The notes under the pieces are model-generated. The model made no database searches. It saw only the letters and a program-made list of their open reading frames with translations, and was not told the origin of the DNA. The position numbers were made by a program, and so were the translations under genes. DNA of 64,000 nucleotides from Pacificoceanicola sp049803835 (lineage in GTDB: Bacteria; Pseudomonadota; Alphaproteobacteria; Rhodobacterales; Rhodobacteraceae), in contig NZ_JBNAGK010000009.1 in the NCBI RefSeq assembly GCF_049803835.1, forward strand, positions 186,001-250,000, in the 5' to 3' direction. Shown in pieces: positions 1 to 8,381 of this stretch; the first letter of the stretch is position 1, and the number at the start of each line of letters is the position of its first letter.

Positions 1-319
1 GATCCGGCATGTCGCCGGGCAGGATCATCACGGCGGTCATGCCCTTGGGCAGCATGGCAACACCGCGCCGGATCGAGGCGGACATCCCGTCCGCCGCATC
101 GGGTACGGCGACCAACTGGACCGGCAGACCGGCAAGCGCCTTGCACCGGGGATGATCGTGATCCGGAACGGTCACGGTGACATGACACCCCGTGAACAAC
201 GCACGGGAGGCCTGGCGGCGCAGGAGCGGCATGCCGTCCACGGGCTCGAGCAACTTGTCCTTGCCGAGCATCCGGGAGCTGGCACCGGCGGCGGGGATGA
301 GGATGGCGATATCATGCAT
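1..319 (-). CDS. MobA/MocA-like nucleotidyltransferase (3' part outside window)
   Basis: Reading on the minus strand from an ATG at 317-319, the product begins MHDIAILIPAAGASSRM and continues into GKDKLLEPVDG. This is the N-terminal nucleotide-binding signature of MobA-type NTP transferases (GxSxRM, then KLL). A later DMP motif falls at the window edge, near the metal-binding Asp expected in the family. Such proteins attach CMP or GMP to molybdopterin, often for xanthine-dehydrogenase-type enzymes, so it could in principle serve the cox-type molybdenum enzyme at 55-58 kb; that link is inference. Only 106 codons are visible, so MocA cannot be separated from other sugar or cofactor nucleotidyltransferases. 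Confidence 0.8.
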   Translation of the reverse strand, partial: MHDIAILIPAAGASSRMLGKDKLLEPVDGMPLLRRQASRALFTGCHVTVTVPDHDHPRCKALAGLPVQLVAVPDAADGMSASIRRGVAMLPKGMTAVMILPGDMPD

Positions 320-455
320 GGCGCTGGTTATATCAGACTGTTTGAAAGAATGTTATACGCAGACGTGTCATGCCGACACAATATTGTGTCAGGACAGCCT
401 CGTTTCCCTAAATGCCGCGCACGCAAAGGTTATTCTGCATCAGCACGGTCGCGGA

Positions 456-2861
456 TCACCCGCGCATCCGGGCCCCGTCCGCATCAAAGAGAGGGGCGTC
501 GAGCAACGTCGCCTTCCGCATCTTTCCCAGGATTTCGATTTCGGCCACCAGTCCCGGCTTCGCCAGCGACCGCGGGATCAGCGCCAGCGCGACGGACTGC
601 TGCGCATGGTGCGAATAGCCGCCGGAGGTACAGAACCCCTGAACGCTGCCGTCGATCCACACCGGCTCGTAGGCGTGCACATCGGCGTCCTCCGCCTCCA
701 CGGCGAACACCGCATTGACCCGCTCCGGCGGCGTCCGGCGTTCCTTTTCCGCGGCGGACCGTCCAATGAAATCAACGGGTTTCGACCATGAAATGAACCG
801 ATCGAGCCCGGTTTCGGCGGGGGTGTAGTCCGGACTGTATTCGCGCCCCCAGGACCCGAAACCCTTGTCGAGCCGCAGGCTCATCATCGCCCGCATGCCG
901 AAGGGTTTCATGCCATGCGCCGCGCCCGCCTCGGTCAGGGTCCGCCACAGCTGACGCTGGGCCATCGGATCGCAGTAGATTTCGTAGCCCAGATCGCCGG
1001 TGTAGGACACACGCTGCACGAGGCAGTCGGTCATGCCCACGGTCATCCGCCGCACGTCCATGAACTTGAGGTCAACGGTTTGCCGCGTGCAGGCCTGCAG
1101 AACCTCCGTCGCCTTCGGTCCGGCGATCTGGAAACCGTTGAGTTTATCGCTGACATTCTCGACGGTTACACCCTCTTCCGCGTTTTGCAGGAACCAACGC
1201 ATGTGGTAATTCTGTGCGCCGTAACTGGCGGTGAGCCGGAAGTCGTCCGGCGCGAGGCAGGACACGGTGAAATCCCCGATGATCCGCCCGGAATGCGCCA
1301 GCATCGGAGTCAAGGAGAGCCGCCCCGGCTGCGGGATACGCCCCGCCATGATGCGGTCCAGCCAGCCGCGCGCGTTCGGGCCGCGTACCCGGTACTTTCC
1401 GAAGTTATGAATCTCATTGATTCCAACGGCTTGCCGAACGGTCTTCACCTCCCGCGCCGTCGCTGCGAAAGCATTGGAGCGGCGGAAGGAGGGCGTCTCG
1501 AAGCGTGGCTCGCCCTCGGCGGCGAAGTAGTTCACCACCTCCAGCCCATACTGCTGACCCCAGACCGCGCCCATGCCGTCGAAGATGTCATACATCGGCG
1601 TCGTCCGGTTCGGACGCGCGGCGGGTTTCTCTTCGTTGGGGTAACTGACTGAAAACCTTGTCTGATAGTTCTCGATAACCTTGGGCAGGGTATAGCCCGG
1701 GCTGATCCAGTCGCCAAAGCGGGCGACGTCCATCGCCGCCGTATCGCGCTCGCATTCGCCATGCACCATCCATTGCGCCAGCATCAGGCCGACACCGCCG
1801 CCCTGGCTGAACCCGGCCATCACGCCACAGGCACTCCAATAGCCTCGCAGACCCGGGATCGGACCGACCAGCGGGTTGCCGTCCGGGGCGAAGGTGAAGG
1901 GGCCGTGAATGACCGACTTCACCCCGGCGCGCTCCAGAACCGGGAAGCGTTTGTAAGCGAATTCAATGCTTTCCTCGATCTTGTCGAAATCGTCGGGCAG
2001 CAGTTCGTGGCCAAAGGTCCAGGGCGTGCCATCGACCGCCCAGGGGCGGCAGGGTTGCTCGTAGAATCCGATGCACAGCCCGCGCCCCTCCTGCCGCAGA
2101 TAACTTTCCCCTGCGGGGTCCATGACGTGCGGATGCTCGGTCTCGCGCTCGTAGATTTCCGGCGTTTCATCGGTGACGATGTACTGATGCTCCATCGGGT
2201 GCAGCGGCAGATAGACCCCCGCCATGGCGCCGACTTCCCGCGCCCAGAGACCACCGGCATTGACCACGTGCTCGGTGTGGATCATGCCCTTGTCGGTGAC
2301 GATATCCCAAGTGCCATCAGGACGTTGCGTGGTTTCCTTCACGTGGCAATGGGTGACGATCTCGGCCCCGCCCATGCGGGCTGCGCGGGCATAGGCATGG
2401 GTTGTCCCGGAAGGGTCAAGGTGCCCGTCGAGCGGATCGTAGAGCGCTCCGATGATGCCATCGAGGTTGATGATCGGCGCGAGTTTGGCGATCTCCTCCG
2501 GCCCGATGATCTCCGTGTCCAGCCCCATGTAGCGATGCTTCGCCCGCTCGGCGAGGAGCATATCGAACCGCTCCTGATTGTCGGCCAATGTAAGGCCGCC
2601 AACATGATGCAGGCCGCAGCTCATGCCGGTAATCTCTTCCAACTCTTGGTAAAGGCGAATGGTGTAGCCCTGCAACGCCGCCATGTTCGTGTCGCCGTTC
2701 AGCGTGTGAAACCCGCCCGCCGCGTGCCAGGTGCTGCCCGAGGTCAACTCGGAGCGCTCCAGCAACATGACATCGGACCAGCCAAGTTTGGTCAGGTGAT
2801 ACAGCACGGAACAGCCGACAACGCCGCCCCCGATGACGACAACGCGGGTGGTGGTTTTCAT
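456..2861 (-). CDS. FAD-dependent oxidoreductase with GcvT domain (dimethylglycine/sarcosine dehydrogenase-like)
   Basis: This 801-aa protein has an N-terminal dinucleotide-binding fold (VVVIGGGVVGCSVLYHL, residues about 6-22), a DAO domain to about residue 390, and C-terminal GcvT-type aminomethyltransferase domains. That is the domain order and length of dimethylglycine and sarcosine dehydrogenases, which oxidatively demethylate N-methyl glycines and pass the one-carbon unit to tetrahydrofolate. I chose the ATG at 2861 because a GGGAG ribosome site lies just upstream; an in-frame upstream ATG at 2915 has no good site. Roseobacters carry many paralogues of this family, including ones acting on other methylated compounds, so the substrate is not certain. 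It stands alone in its orientation. Confidence 0.85.
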   Translation of the reverse strand: MKTTTRVVVIGGGVVGCSVLYHLTKLGWSDVMLLERSELTSGSTWHAAGGFHTLNGDTNMAALQGYTIRLYQELEEITGMSCGLHHVGGLTLADNQERFDMLLAERAKHRYMGLDTEIIGPEEIAKLAPIINLDGIIGALYDPLDGHLDPSGTTHAYARAARMGGAEIVTHCHVKETTQRPDGTWDIVTDKGMIHTEHVVNAGGLWAREVGAMAGVYLPLHPMEHQYIVTDETPEIYERETEHPHVMDPAGESYLRQEGRGLCIGFYEQPCRPWAVDGTPWTFGHELLPDDFDKIEESIEFAYKRFPVLERAGVKSVIHGPFTFAPDGNPLVGPIPGLRGYWSACGVMAGFSQGGGVGLMLAQWMVHGECERDTAAMDVARFGDWISPGYTLPKVIENYQTRFSVSYPNEEKPAARPNRTTPMYDIFDGMGAVWGQQYGLEVVNYFAAEGEPRFETPSFRRSNAFAATAREVKTVRQAVGINEIHNFGKYRVRGPNARGWLDRIMAGRIPQPGRLSLTPMLAHSGRIIGDFTVSCLAPDDFRLTASYGAQNYHMRWFLQNAEEGVTVENVSDKLNGFQIAGPKATEVLQACTRQTVDLKFMDVRRMTVGMTDCLVQRVSYTGDLGYEIYCDPMAQRQLWRTLTEAGAAHGMKPFGMRAMMSLRLDKGFGSWGREYSPDYTPAETGLDRFISWSKPVDFIGRSAAEKERRTPPERVNAVFAVEAEDADVHAYEPVWIDGSVQGFCTSGGYSHHAQQSVALALIPRSLAKPGLVAEIEILGKMRKATLLDAPLFDADGARMRG

Positions 2862-3530
2862 GACAGTGCTCCCGGATCCCTTTTGACATCGATTGAAAAG
2901 CCAAGCATGCCCCATGACTTGGCTGATGGCGACACGGGATGTCGGGTTTGGGAAAGGCCGGGCGCAATCTCCGGCGACCGGGACCGGGGATCACCGGCGC
3001 CGGTTGGGGCTCGGATCGGGATAGGGCATGTGCGGCGTGCTACCGGAGATCCAGACCATGCGCGGCAACCGCCGGTCTTCCGGTCTGGGCCCCTGCAGGC
3101 GCCAGGACAGCTGCGGTTTGGGTTCGGGCGAGGCCAGCCTCGCCTTCAGTCGGATAATCTCGATCCACTCTTCGGGACTCACGCGGGTCTGCTCCGGCTC
3201 CGGGCTTCGTGTCGAAAATCAAAAAAGCAGAAAACGGTTGAGAAAGGCTTTATCCGCATCCGCCTGCAAAAGCGTCAGGAGGTGTCCGGTGTGCGCGGGA
3301 CCCGGAAACCCGGTCCAAATATGCAGAAGATAGGAATATTTTTCCTGAAATACCTGTCCGGGCCCGCCATCCGCAGCCGGTTTTCCGGCCGCGATCCACG
3401 GGTCAAGGCGTCGAAAACTGCCTGACGCACATTCGGCAATACGTCAACTTATTAATTAAAATCAATGTCTTGCGATGCCTTTTGGTTCTGTTATCATCAA
3501 TGCTCAGCATTATCTTTCGAGAGCGCCGAT
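2862..3530. other. Intergenic stretch between flavoprotein and histidine kinase genes
   Basis: These 669 bases separate two divergent genes and contain no convincing long gene. The left half is GC-rich and holds one weak small reading frame on the minus strand (2991-3182). The right part, from about 3220, is noticeably richer in A and T, especially 3445-3470, which probably contains the kinase promoter. No repeat, RNA fold or terminator stands out. Confidence 0.6.
2991..3182 (-). CDS. Possible small hypothetical protein, 63 aa
   Basis: A GTG-started frame encodes a 63-aa product beginning MSPEEWIEIIRLKARL. The N-terminal half has a protein-like mix of charged and aliphatic residues, while the C-terminal part is Pro/Arg-rich. 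A GGAG lies about 9 bases before the GTG. No family is recognised and there is no partner gene, so it may be chance coding in GC-rich DNA. Confidence 0.25.
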   Translation of the reverse strand: MSPEEWIEIIRLKARLASPEPKPQLSWRLQGPRPEDRRLPRMVWISGSTPHMPYPDPSPNRRR

Positions 3531-4637
3531 ATGGTCATGGCCAGCACTCCGGACGATCAGGCGGCCCGTCTGTCCGATCTGCACCGATACAACATTCTGG
3601 ATACCGCGCCGGAGCGGGCCTTCGACGACCTCGTCGCGCTGGTGGCGCGGCTGCTCGACGTTCCCGTGGCGTTGATCAGCCTTGTCGACGAGGGGCGGCA
3701 GTGGTTCAAGGCGCGGGTCGGGCTGGACGAGGGCCAGACCGACCTCGAGTCCTCGATCTGCTCGCACGCGATCCTGGTCGACGGCATAACCGAGATCGGG
3801 GACACGCTGAGCGATCCTCGCACGCTCGACAATCCGCTGTGCTGCGGCCGGTCCGGACAGATGCGGTTTTACGCCGGAGCGCCGCTGGTGACCCCGAGCG
3901 GGCGCAAGCTCGGCACGCTCTGTGTGCTCGACACGGTGCCGCGCGTGCTGACCGAGCTGCAGCGCGAGGTGTTGCGGGTGCTGGCCGACCAGGTGATGAG
4001 CCAGCTCGACCTGCGCGCTGCCCTGGCAACGGAGGAGGTGCTGCGCAGCGAGATCGACCACCGGGTCAAGAATTCGTTGCAGACGGTGTCGTCGTTCCTG
4101 CGGCTCTATCGCGCCCGTGCCCGGCACGAGGAGACGCGGGAGATCCTCGCGGCGGTGAACCTGCGGGTGATGGCGGTGGCTGAGTTGCACGCGGCGCTCT
4201 ACCAGTCGGACACGGTGGGCGAGGTGGCGCTCGACCAGTACATCGGACGCATGGTGGCCTTGCTGCAGCGGCAGGCCCCGGAGGGTGTGCGGGTGGAGAG
4301 CCAGTGCGTGGCGCGCAACGCCAGTCCGCAGACGGCCTCGGCCCTCGCGATGATCGTCAGCGAGTTTGTCGCCAATGCTTACAAACACGCCTTCCCGGTC
4401 GGGGGAAGCGGCGTCGTCACGGTCTCGTTGACCAGTTCGCAGGAGGAGATGGTCCTCATCTGCACGGATAACGGCGGTGCCGGATCGAATACCAGTCCGG
4501 GCGACAGCGCCAGCACCGGCATTGGCATGCGCCTGATGGAGGCGTCGGCGGAACAGCTGGGCGGCACGATGACCGCCGGGCCGGACGAGACCGGCTACCG
4601 CCTGACGTTGCGGGTGCCTTTGGCCGAGCGGCCCTGA
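3531..4637 (+). CDS. GAF-domain sensor histidine kinase (HisKA_2 type)
   Basis: This 368-aa soluble kinase has a GAF domain at about residues 25-160 (including FYAGAPLVTPSGRKLGTLCV), a HisKA_2 dimerisation/phosphoacceptor motif IDHRVKNSLQTV with His near residue 177, and an HATPase domain with N-box EFVANAYKHAF and a GIGMRL G-box. No transmembrane segment or receiver is present, so it senses an internal signal and must phosphorylate a separate partner; no response regulator is adjacent. I start at ATG 3531, which has GAGAG a few bases upstream; an ATG at 3465 would add a Cys-rich, atypical N-terminus, and 3537 is also possible. HisKA_2 kinases in alphaproteobacteria often feed general stress or light responses, but nothing here fixes the pathway. 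Confidence 0.85.
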   Translation: MVMASTPDDQAARLSDLHRYNILDTAPERAFDDLVALVARLLDVPVALISLVDEGRQWFKARVGLDEGQTDLESSICSHAILVDGITEIGDTLSDPRTLDNPLCCGRSGQMRFYAGAPLVTPSGRKLGTLCVLDTVPRVLTELQREVLRVLADQVMSQLDLRAALATEEVLRSEIDHRVKNSLQTVSSFLRLYRARARHEETREILAAVNLRVMAVAELHAALYQSDTVGEVALDQYIGRMVALLQRQAPEGVRVESQCVARNASPQTASALAMIVSEFVANAYKHAFPVGGSGVVTVSLTSSQEEMVLICTDNGGAGSNTSPGDSASTGIGMRLMEASAEQLGGTMTAGPDETGYRLTLRVPLAERP

Positions 4638-4762
4638 GGCACGGGCAGCGGCGCCCCGCCGGAACAGGACAAAGCGCCTCCCGCCATCGCCCATATCCGC
4701 ATTGACCGGCCAGCCCGGATCGTTAACCTTCCTTAACGGTGGGTGACGAGGGAGCGGGTTGC

Positions 4763-5020
4763 ATGACTGTCATTGGAAAACTGGGGGCGCTGATTCTGGC
4801 CCTGTCGTTGGCCATGCCTGCAATCGCGGACCCTGCCGGTCCGCAATCGAGCCAGGTCGTCTCTCCGGACAGCCTGCGTTTCAAACTGGAAAACCCCGGT
4901 GCTCCGGTGTTCAGCGCCGCCTGCTGCAAGACGTGCCGCAAGGGCAAGGCCTGCGGCAACTCCTGCATTTCGGCGTCGAAAGCCTGCCATGTGGGGCAGG
5001 GCTGCGCCTGCGACCGCTGA
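4763..5020 (+). CDS. Small secreted cysteine-rich protein
   Basis: This 85-aa protein starts at ATG 4763 after an AGGGAG site. It has a Sec signal peptide (GALILALSLAMPAIA, cleavage near residue 23), a short linker and a Cys-dense tail: CCKTCRKGKACGNSC followed by CHVGQGCACD. The tail holds eight Cys in about 35 residues. A closely similar Cys/Gly pattern recurs at the C-terminus of many small exported proteobacterial proteins, where it probably forms disulphides or binds metal, but I know no assigned function. It is followed 100 bases later by a membrane protein gene on the same strand. Confidence 0.7.
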   Translation: MTVIGKLGALILALSLAMPAIADPAGPQSSQVVSPDSLRFKLENPGAPVFSAACCKTCRKGKACGNSCISASKACHVGQGCACDR

Positions 5021-5123
5021 GCGGGCGAGTCTCGCGGCGACAACGGCCGGTCATTTCCCGATCTTCGTCATACTGCAGCCGCAGTTGGCCGCTCGTGTTG
5101 ACACAACGCATGGCGGAGGCAGC

Positions 5124-5885
5124 ATGACCATCGAACTGGACCATTTCCGGGAGGCGTTCGGGGCGCTCGTGCACGATATGCCGGTGACGGCGGCCATCGC
5201 CTTTCCGCCGCTGTTCTGGGCGGTGCTGACCGGATGGGTCTTCGATTTCGGCTTCGAACTCGACCTGATGCTGTGGAAGACCGTGGCCGCGGCGTTCTTC
5301 TACGCCCGCATGGCGCTGGCCTGGCACCGCTGGCAGCTGCTGGGCGAGGCCCCGGGACGGGGTGGGGCGCGGGTCGGTCGCGGTGACCGGCTGCGCTATC
5401 AACTCTTCGCAACGGGGGCCTGCCTTGGTGCCATCTGCGCCGCCGTCTTCGCGATGACGCTCCTTGCGGAGCTGCTGGCCGTGCCGGACGACGCCCTTGT
5501 CGTGACCATGCCGGTCACCGCCATCCTCCTCGCCGCCGGTATCCTGTATCTCGGCCACCGCCTGCCGGCGCGGGCGATCGGCCTGCCGGTCGCCGCCGTG
5601 CCACGGCTCGACCCGGGTTGCATTGCCGCGGGCGCGGTCGGCTTCGGTCTGCTGTGGAGCGGAGCGCAGGGCGGCCTGCGGTTCGCCGAGACCCTGATCG
5701 CCGCGCCGCTGGTCTTCGATGCGCTGTTCCAGCTGTCTAACGCGCTGCTGGCGCTGGGGCTGGCGGCCTATCTCGTCACCGCCGCGCCCGGCACATGGGC
5801 ACGGGGACAGGCGGCCAATGGCACGCTGCGGGTCACGCCCCGGATGCGACCGGGTCCCGGACCTGTCCGGCCCTTCGGGCGGTGA
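5124..5885 (+). CDS. Hypothetical integral membrane protein
   Basis: This 253-aa product starts at ATG 5124 with GGAGG 5 bases upstream. About six hydrophobic segments can be picked out (for example AAIAFPPLFWAVLTGWVF, ACLGAICAAVFAMTLLAEL, VTAILLAAGILYLG, CIAAGAVGFGLLW). The C-terminal 30 residues are basic and Pro/Gly-rich, probably cytoplasmic. I do not recognise the family. Its stop codon almost touches the stop of the convergent corC-like gene. Confidence 0.7.
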   Translation: MTIELDHFREAFGALVHDMPVTAAIAFPPLFWAVLTGWVFDFGFELDLMLWKTVAAAFFYARMALAWHRWQLLGEAPGRGGARVGRGDRLRYQLFATGACLGAICAAVFAMTLLAELLAVPDDALVVTMPVTAILLAAGILYLGHRLPARAIGLPVAAVPRLDPGCIAAGAVGFGLLWSGAQGGLRFAETLIAAPLVFDALFQLSNALLALGLAAYLVTAAPGTWARGQAANGTLRVTPRMRPGPGPVRPFGR

Positions 5886-5886
5886 C

Positions 5887-7194
5887 CTACAGCGGCCGAA
5901 CCTTCAGCTGCGTGATGCGGTTGTTCTCCCGCGCCATGACCTCGAAGCGGAAGCCGTGGAACGAGAACACCTGGCCCACGGTCGGGATCATCTGCGCCTC
6001 GTGGATCACGAGGCCGGCCACGGTGTTGGCCTCGTCGTCCGGCAGGGACCAGTCGGTCGCGCGGTTGAAATCGCGGATCGTCATGGCGCCGTCGATCAGG
6101 TAGTTGCCATCGGCGCCGACCTCGAGCGCGTCTTCGCCCTCGGGATCATGCTCGTCGGCAATCTCGCCGACGATCTCCTCGAGGATATCCTCCAGCGTGA
6201 TCAGCCCTTCGAGAGAGCCATATTCATCCACCACAAGCGCAAAATGCGTGCGGCGGCGCAGGAATTGGCGCATCTGGTCGTCGAGCGAGGTGGTATCGGG
6301 CACGAAGTAGGGCTTCATCGCCACGTCCAGCACCCGGAACTCGCGGAAGCGCTCCTCGGCATTGCCGCCGGTCTCGTAGAGCTTGTACATGGCGCGCACG
6401 AGGTCCTTGGCGTGGATCACGCCGACGATGTTCTCCGGCTCGCCACGGTAGACCGGCAGGCGGGTGTGCGAGCTTTCGAGGCACTGCTGGAGAATGTCCT
6501 GCGGCTCGGCGTCGGCGTTGAGCATCTCGATGCCGGAGCGGTGCAGCATGATCTCCTCGACGGTGCGGTCCGACAGGTCGAGCGCGCCGAGGATGCGGTC
6601 GCGGTCCTCCTTCTCGACCACGCCCTCGGAGTGGCCAAGGTGCAGCGCACCGGCGATCTCTTCGCGCACGGCGAGAATGTGGCTGTCCGGGTCCGAATGC
6701 ACGCCAAAGACGCGCAGCACGCCGCGCACCAGGATCCGCACCGCGCTGACCACCGGGGCAAAGAGCTTCACGATCAGCGCAATCGGCCGCGCCACGCTGG
6801 CGGCGGCGGTTTCGGGGTTGGTGATGGCGTAGGTCTTCGGCAGCACCTCGGCAAAGATCAGCACGAGCAGCGTCATCACCAGCGTCGCCAGCGCCACGCC
6901 GCTCTCGCCGAACAGCCGGGTGAACAGCGCCGTCGCCAGCGAGGTCGCGAGGATGTTCACCATGTTGTTGCCAAGCAGAACCGAGCCGATCAGCCGCTCG
7001 TTGTCCTCGGTGATCTTCAGAGCCAGTTCCGCTCCGCGCGAGCCCTTGTCCGCCCCGGCCCGCAGTTTCCCTCGCGAGGCGGCGGTGAGCGCCGTCTCCG
7101 ATCCGGAGAAAAAGGCGGACATCATCAGCAGCGCCAGGATGGACGCGGCGGTGATCCAGAAGGAGACATCCAGAAGGGTGCTCTCGGGTTCCAT
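5887..7194 (-). CDS. CNNM/CBS-domain membrane protein of the CorC/HlyC family
   Basis: The 435-aa protein has an N-terminal CNNM transmembrane domain (residues about 8-180; FSGSETALTAASRGKL, GNNMVNILATSLATALF, FAEVLPKTYAI), a CBS pair at about 205-335 (EIMLHRSGIEML, HFALVVDEYGSLEGLITLEDILEE) and a C-terminal CorC_HlyC/FAD-PCMH-like domain (DEANTVAGLVIHEAQMIP). This layout and length are typical of the CorB/CorC and older 'hemolysin C' annotations. Members are implicated in magnesium/divalent cation homeostasis; the haemolysin label is historical. The gene is monocistronic here and converges with the membrane protein gene at 5885. Confidence 0.92.
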   Translation of the reverse strand: MEPESTLLDVSFWITAASILALLMMSAFFSGSETALTAASRGKLRAGADKGSRGAELALKITEDNERLIGSVLLGNNMVNILATSLATALFTRLFGESGVALATLVMTLLVLIFAEVLPKTYAITNPETAAASVARPIALIVKLFAPVVSAVRILVRGVLRVFGVHSDPDSHILAVREEIAGALHLGHSEGVVEKEDRDRILGALDLSDRTVEEIMLHRSGIEMLNADAEPQDILQQCLESSHTRLPVYRGEPENIVGVIHAKDLVRAMYKLYETGGNAEERFREFRVLDVAMKPYFVPDTTSLDDQMRQFLRRRTHFALVVDEYGSLEGLITLEDILEEIVGEIADEHDPEGEDALEVGADGNYLIDGAMTIRDFNRATDWSLPDDEANTVAGLVIHEAQMIPTVGQVFSFHGFRFEVMARENNRITQLKVRPL

Positions 7195-7263
7195 TGTGCA
7201 GGGCTTTCGTTAGTGTCAGCGTGGTTATGGGGGCAGGGACCCTCTGGTTCAAGGGGCCGTGTC

Positions 7264-8115
7264 ATGTTGATCCGAACAACGCAGTCAGGCGACTTGGGTG
7301 GGGGGCCGGTCCTGGTCTTCGGCGGACCCTATTCCAACCTGCAGGCCACGCGGGCCATCCGCGCCATGGCGCGGGCGCGGGACATCCCGGCGGAGCGCTG
7401 CCTGTGCACCGGCGACGTCGTGGGCTACTGCGCCGATCCCGAGGCCACGGTGGCGGAGATCCGCGACTGGGGCTGCCGGGTGATCGCGGGAAACGTCGAG
7501 CGGCAACTGGCGGAGGGGGCGCTGGACTGCGGCTGCGGGTTCGAAGCAGGAACCGCCTGCGATCTGCTCTCGGCGGGCTGGTACGCCCATGCGAATGCGC
7601 ATGTGGGGGCGGAGGCGCGGGCGTGGATGGCGGGTCTGCCCGATGCGCTGGACCTGACCTCGCCCCTTGGCCTGCTCCGGCTCGTGCATGGCGGCACGCG
7701 GGAGGTGAACCGCTTCCTCTGGCCGGATACCGAGCCGGCGGTGCTGCGGCAGGAGGTGGCGCATCTGCCCGGCGCGCGTCCGGCCTTCGTCTTCGCCGGG
7801 CACAGCGGCCTCCCGTTCCGGACCGCCGTGGACGGCGCGTTCTGGGTCAACGCCGGGGTGATCGGCCTGCCGCCCAACGACGGACAGCCGCAGACGCGCT
7901 ACGCGATCCTGCACCCGGACGGTCAGGCAGAGATCTGCCGTCTGGATTATGACCACGAGGGCGCGGCGCGGGCCATGGAGGACGCCGGGCTGAGACAGGG
8001 CTATCACCACGCGCTGCGGTCCGGGCTCTGGCCGTCGCAGGACATCCTGCCCGCCGCACTCCGCCGCAGTCCCGGGCTCGACCCGGGACCTGCCGACCAG
8101 CGCACGGTGCCGTAA
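7264..8115 (+). CDS. Metallophosphoesterase-family protein with altered metal-site residues
   Basis: The 283-aa product has the calcineurin-like phosphoesterase blocks in order, but several are altered. The usual first metal motif (DxHxN) reads GGPYSNLQA. GDVVGYCADPEATV is intact for the second block. The GNHE block reads GNVE. VHGG is present, and the GHTH block reads GHSG. Three of the usual metal ligands therefore appear to be missing, so catalysis of the ordinary type is doubtful. From memory, roseobacters keep a conserved subfamily of this kind, so this need not be decay. The last residues (SPGLDPGP) come from a dispersed palindromic repeat that has run into the 3' end of the gene. The start is ATG 7264, divergent from the CorC-like gene. 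Confidence 0.75.
   Translation: MLIRTTQSGDLGGGPVLVFGGPYSNLQATRAIRAMARARDIPAERCLCTGDVVGYCADPEATVAEIRDWGCRVIAGNVERQLAEGALDCGCGFEAGTACDLLSAGWYAHANAHVGAEARAWMAGLPDALDLTSPLGLLRLVHGGTREVNRFLWPDTEPAVLRQEVAHLPGARPAFVFAGHSGLPFRTAVDGAFWVNAGVIGLPPNDGQPQTRYAILHPDGQAEICRLDYDHEGAARAMEDAGLRQGYHHALRSGLWPSQDILPAALRRSPGLDPGPADQRTVP
8070..8093. repeat. Dispersed GC-rich palindromic repeat, copy 1
   Basis: The 3' end of the metallophosphoesterase-like gene contains cccgggctcgacccggg flanked by gtc and acc. The same core, with cttgacc or ctcgacc, occurs again at about 18018-18075 and partially at 26780. It is a short imperfect palindrome typical of REP-like elements. Confidence 0.6.
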
Positions 8116-8381
8116 CACTTCGTTCACCGCGGCCACGCAGGATCACCCCCGGTATACCACGGAAAGACCCTGGATTGACGCGCCGCGCCCCTTTGGCAAG
8201 GGCACGGTGACAGCCCCTCGGGGATGGTCACTCTGTACAGACGATCAGGCCGGGCGTGACGTCCCGGACGTGCAAATCCGAACTGGCGGCCGCCGTTTTC
8301 CGGCTTCCCATCGCAAGGACGAGACACCACGAGACAAGACCCGTCCGGCACCGCGCTGCCGTGGCGGGCGCAGGCGTGCGC

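Noticed and set aside
4721..4738. CtrA-like TTAA-spacer-TTAA box before the Cys-rich peptide gene
   Set aside because: The spacer is six bases, while the CtrA consensus has seven; it may be only an inverted repeat (CGTTAA/TTAACG).
5719..7263. Long upstream extension of the metallophosphoesterase frame
   Set aside because: The extension is antisense to the well-supported CorC/HlyC gene and has Arg/His-rich composition typical of shadow frames; the family match begins at 7264.
8116..8381. Possible gene between the phosphoesterase homologue and xerD
   Set aside because: The only frames are short, Pro/Arg-rich and lack a ribosome site; I see no gene.
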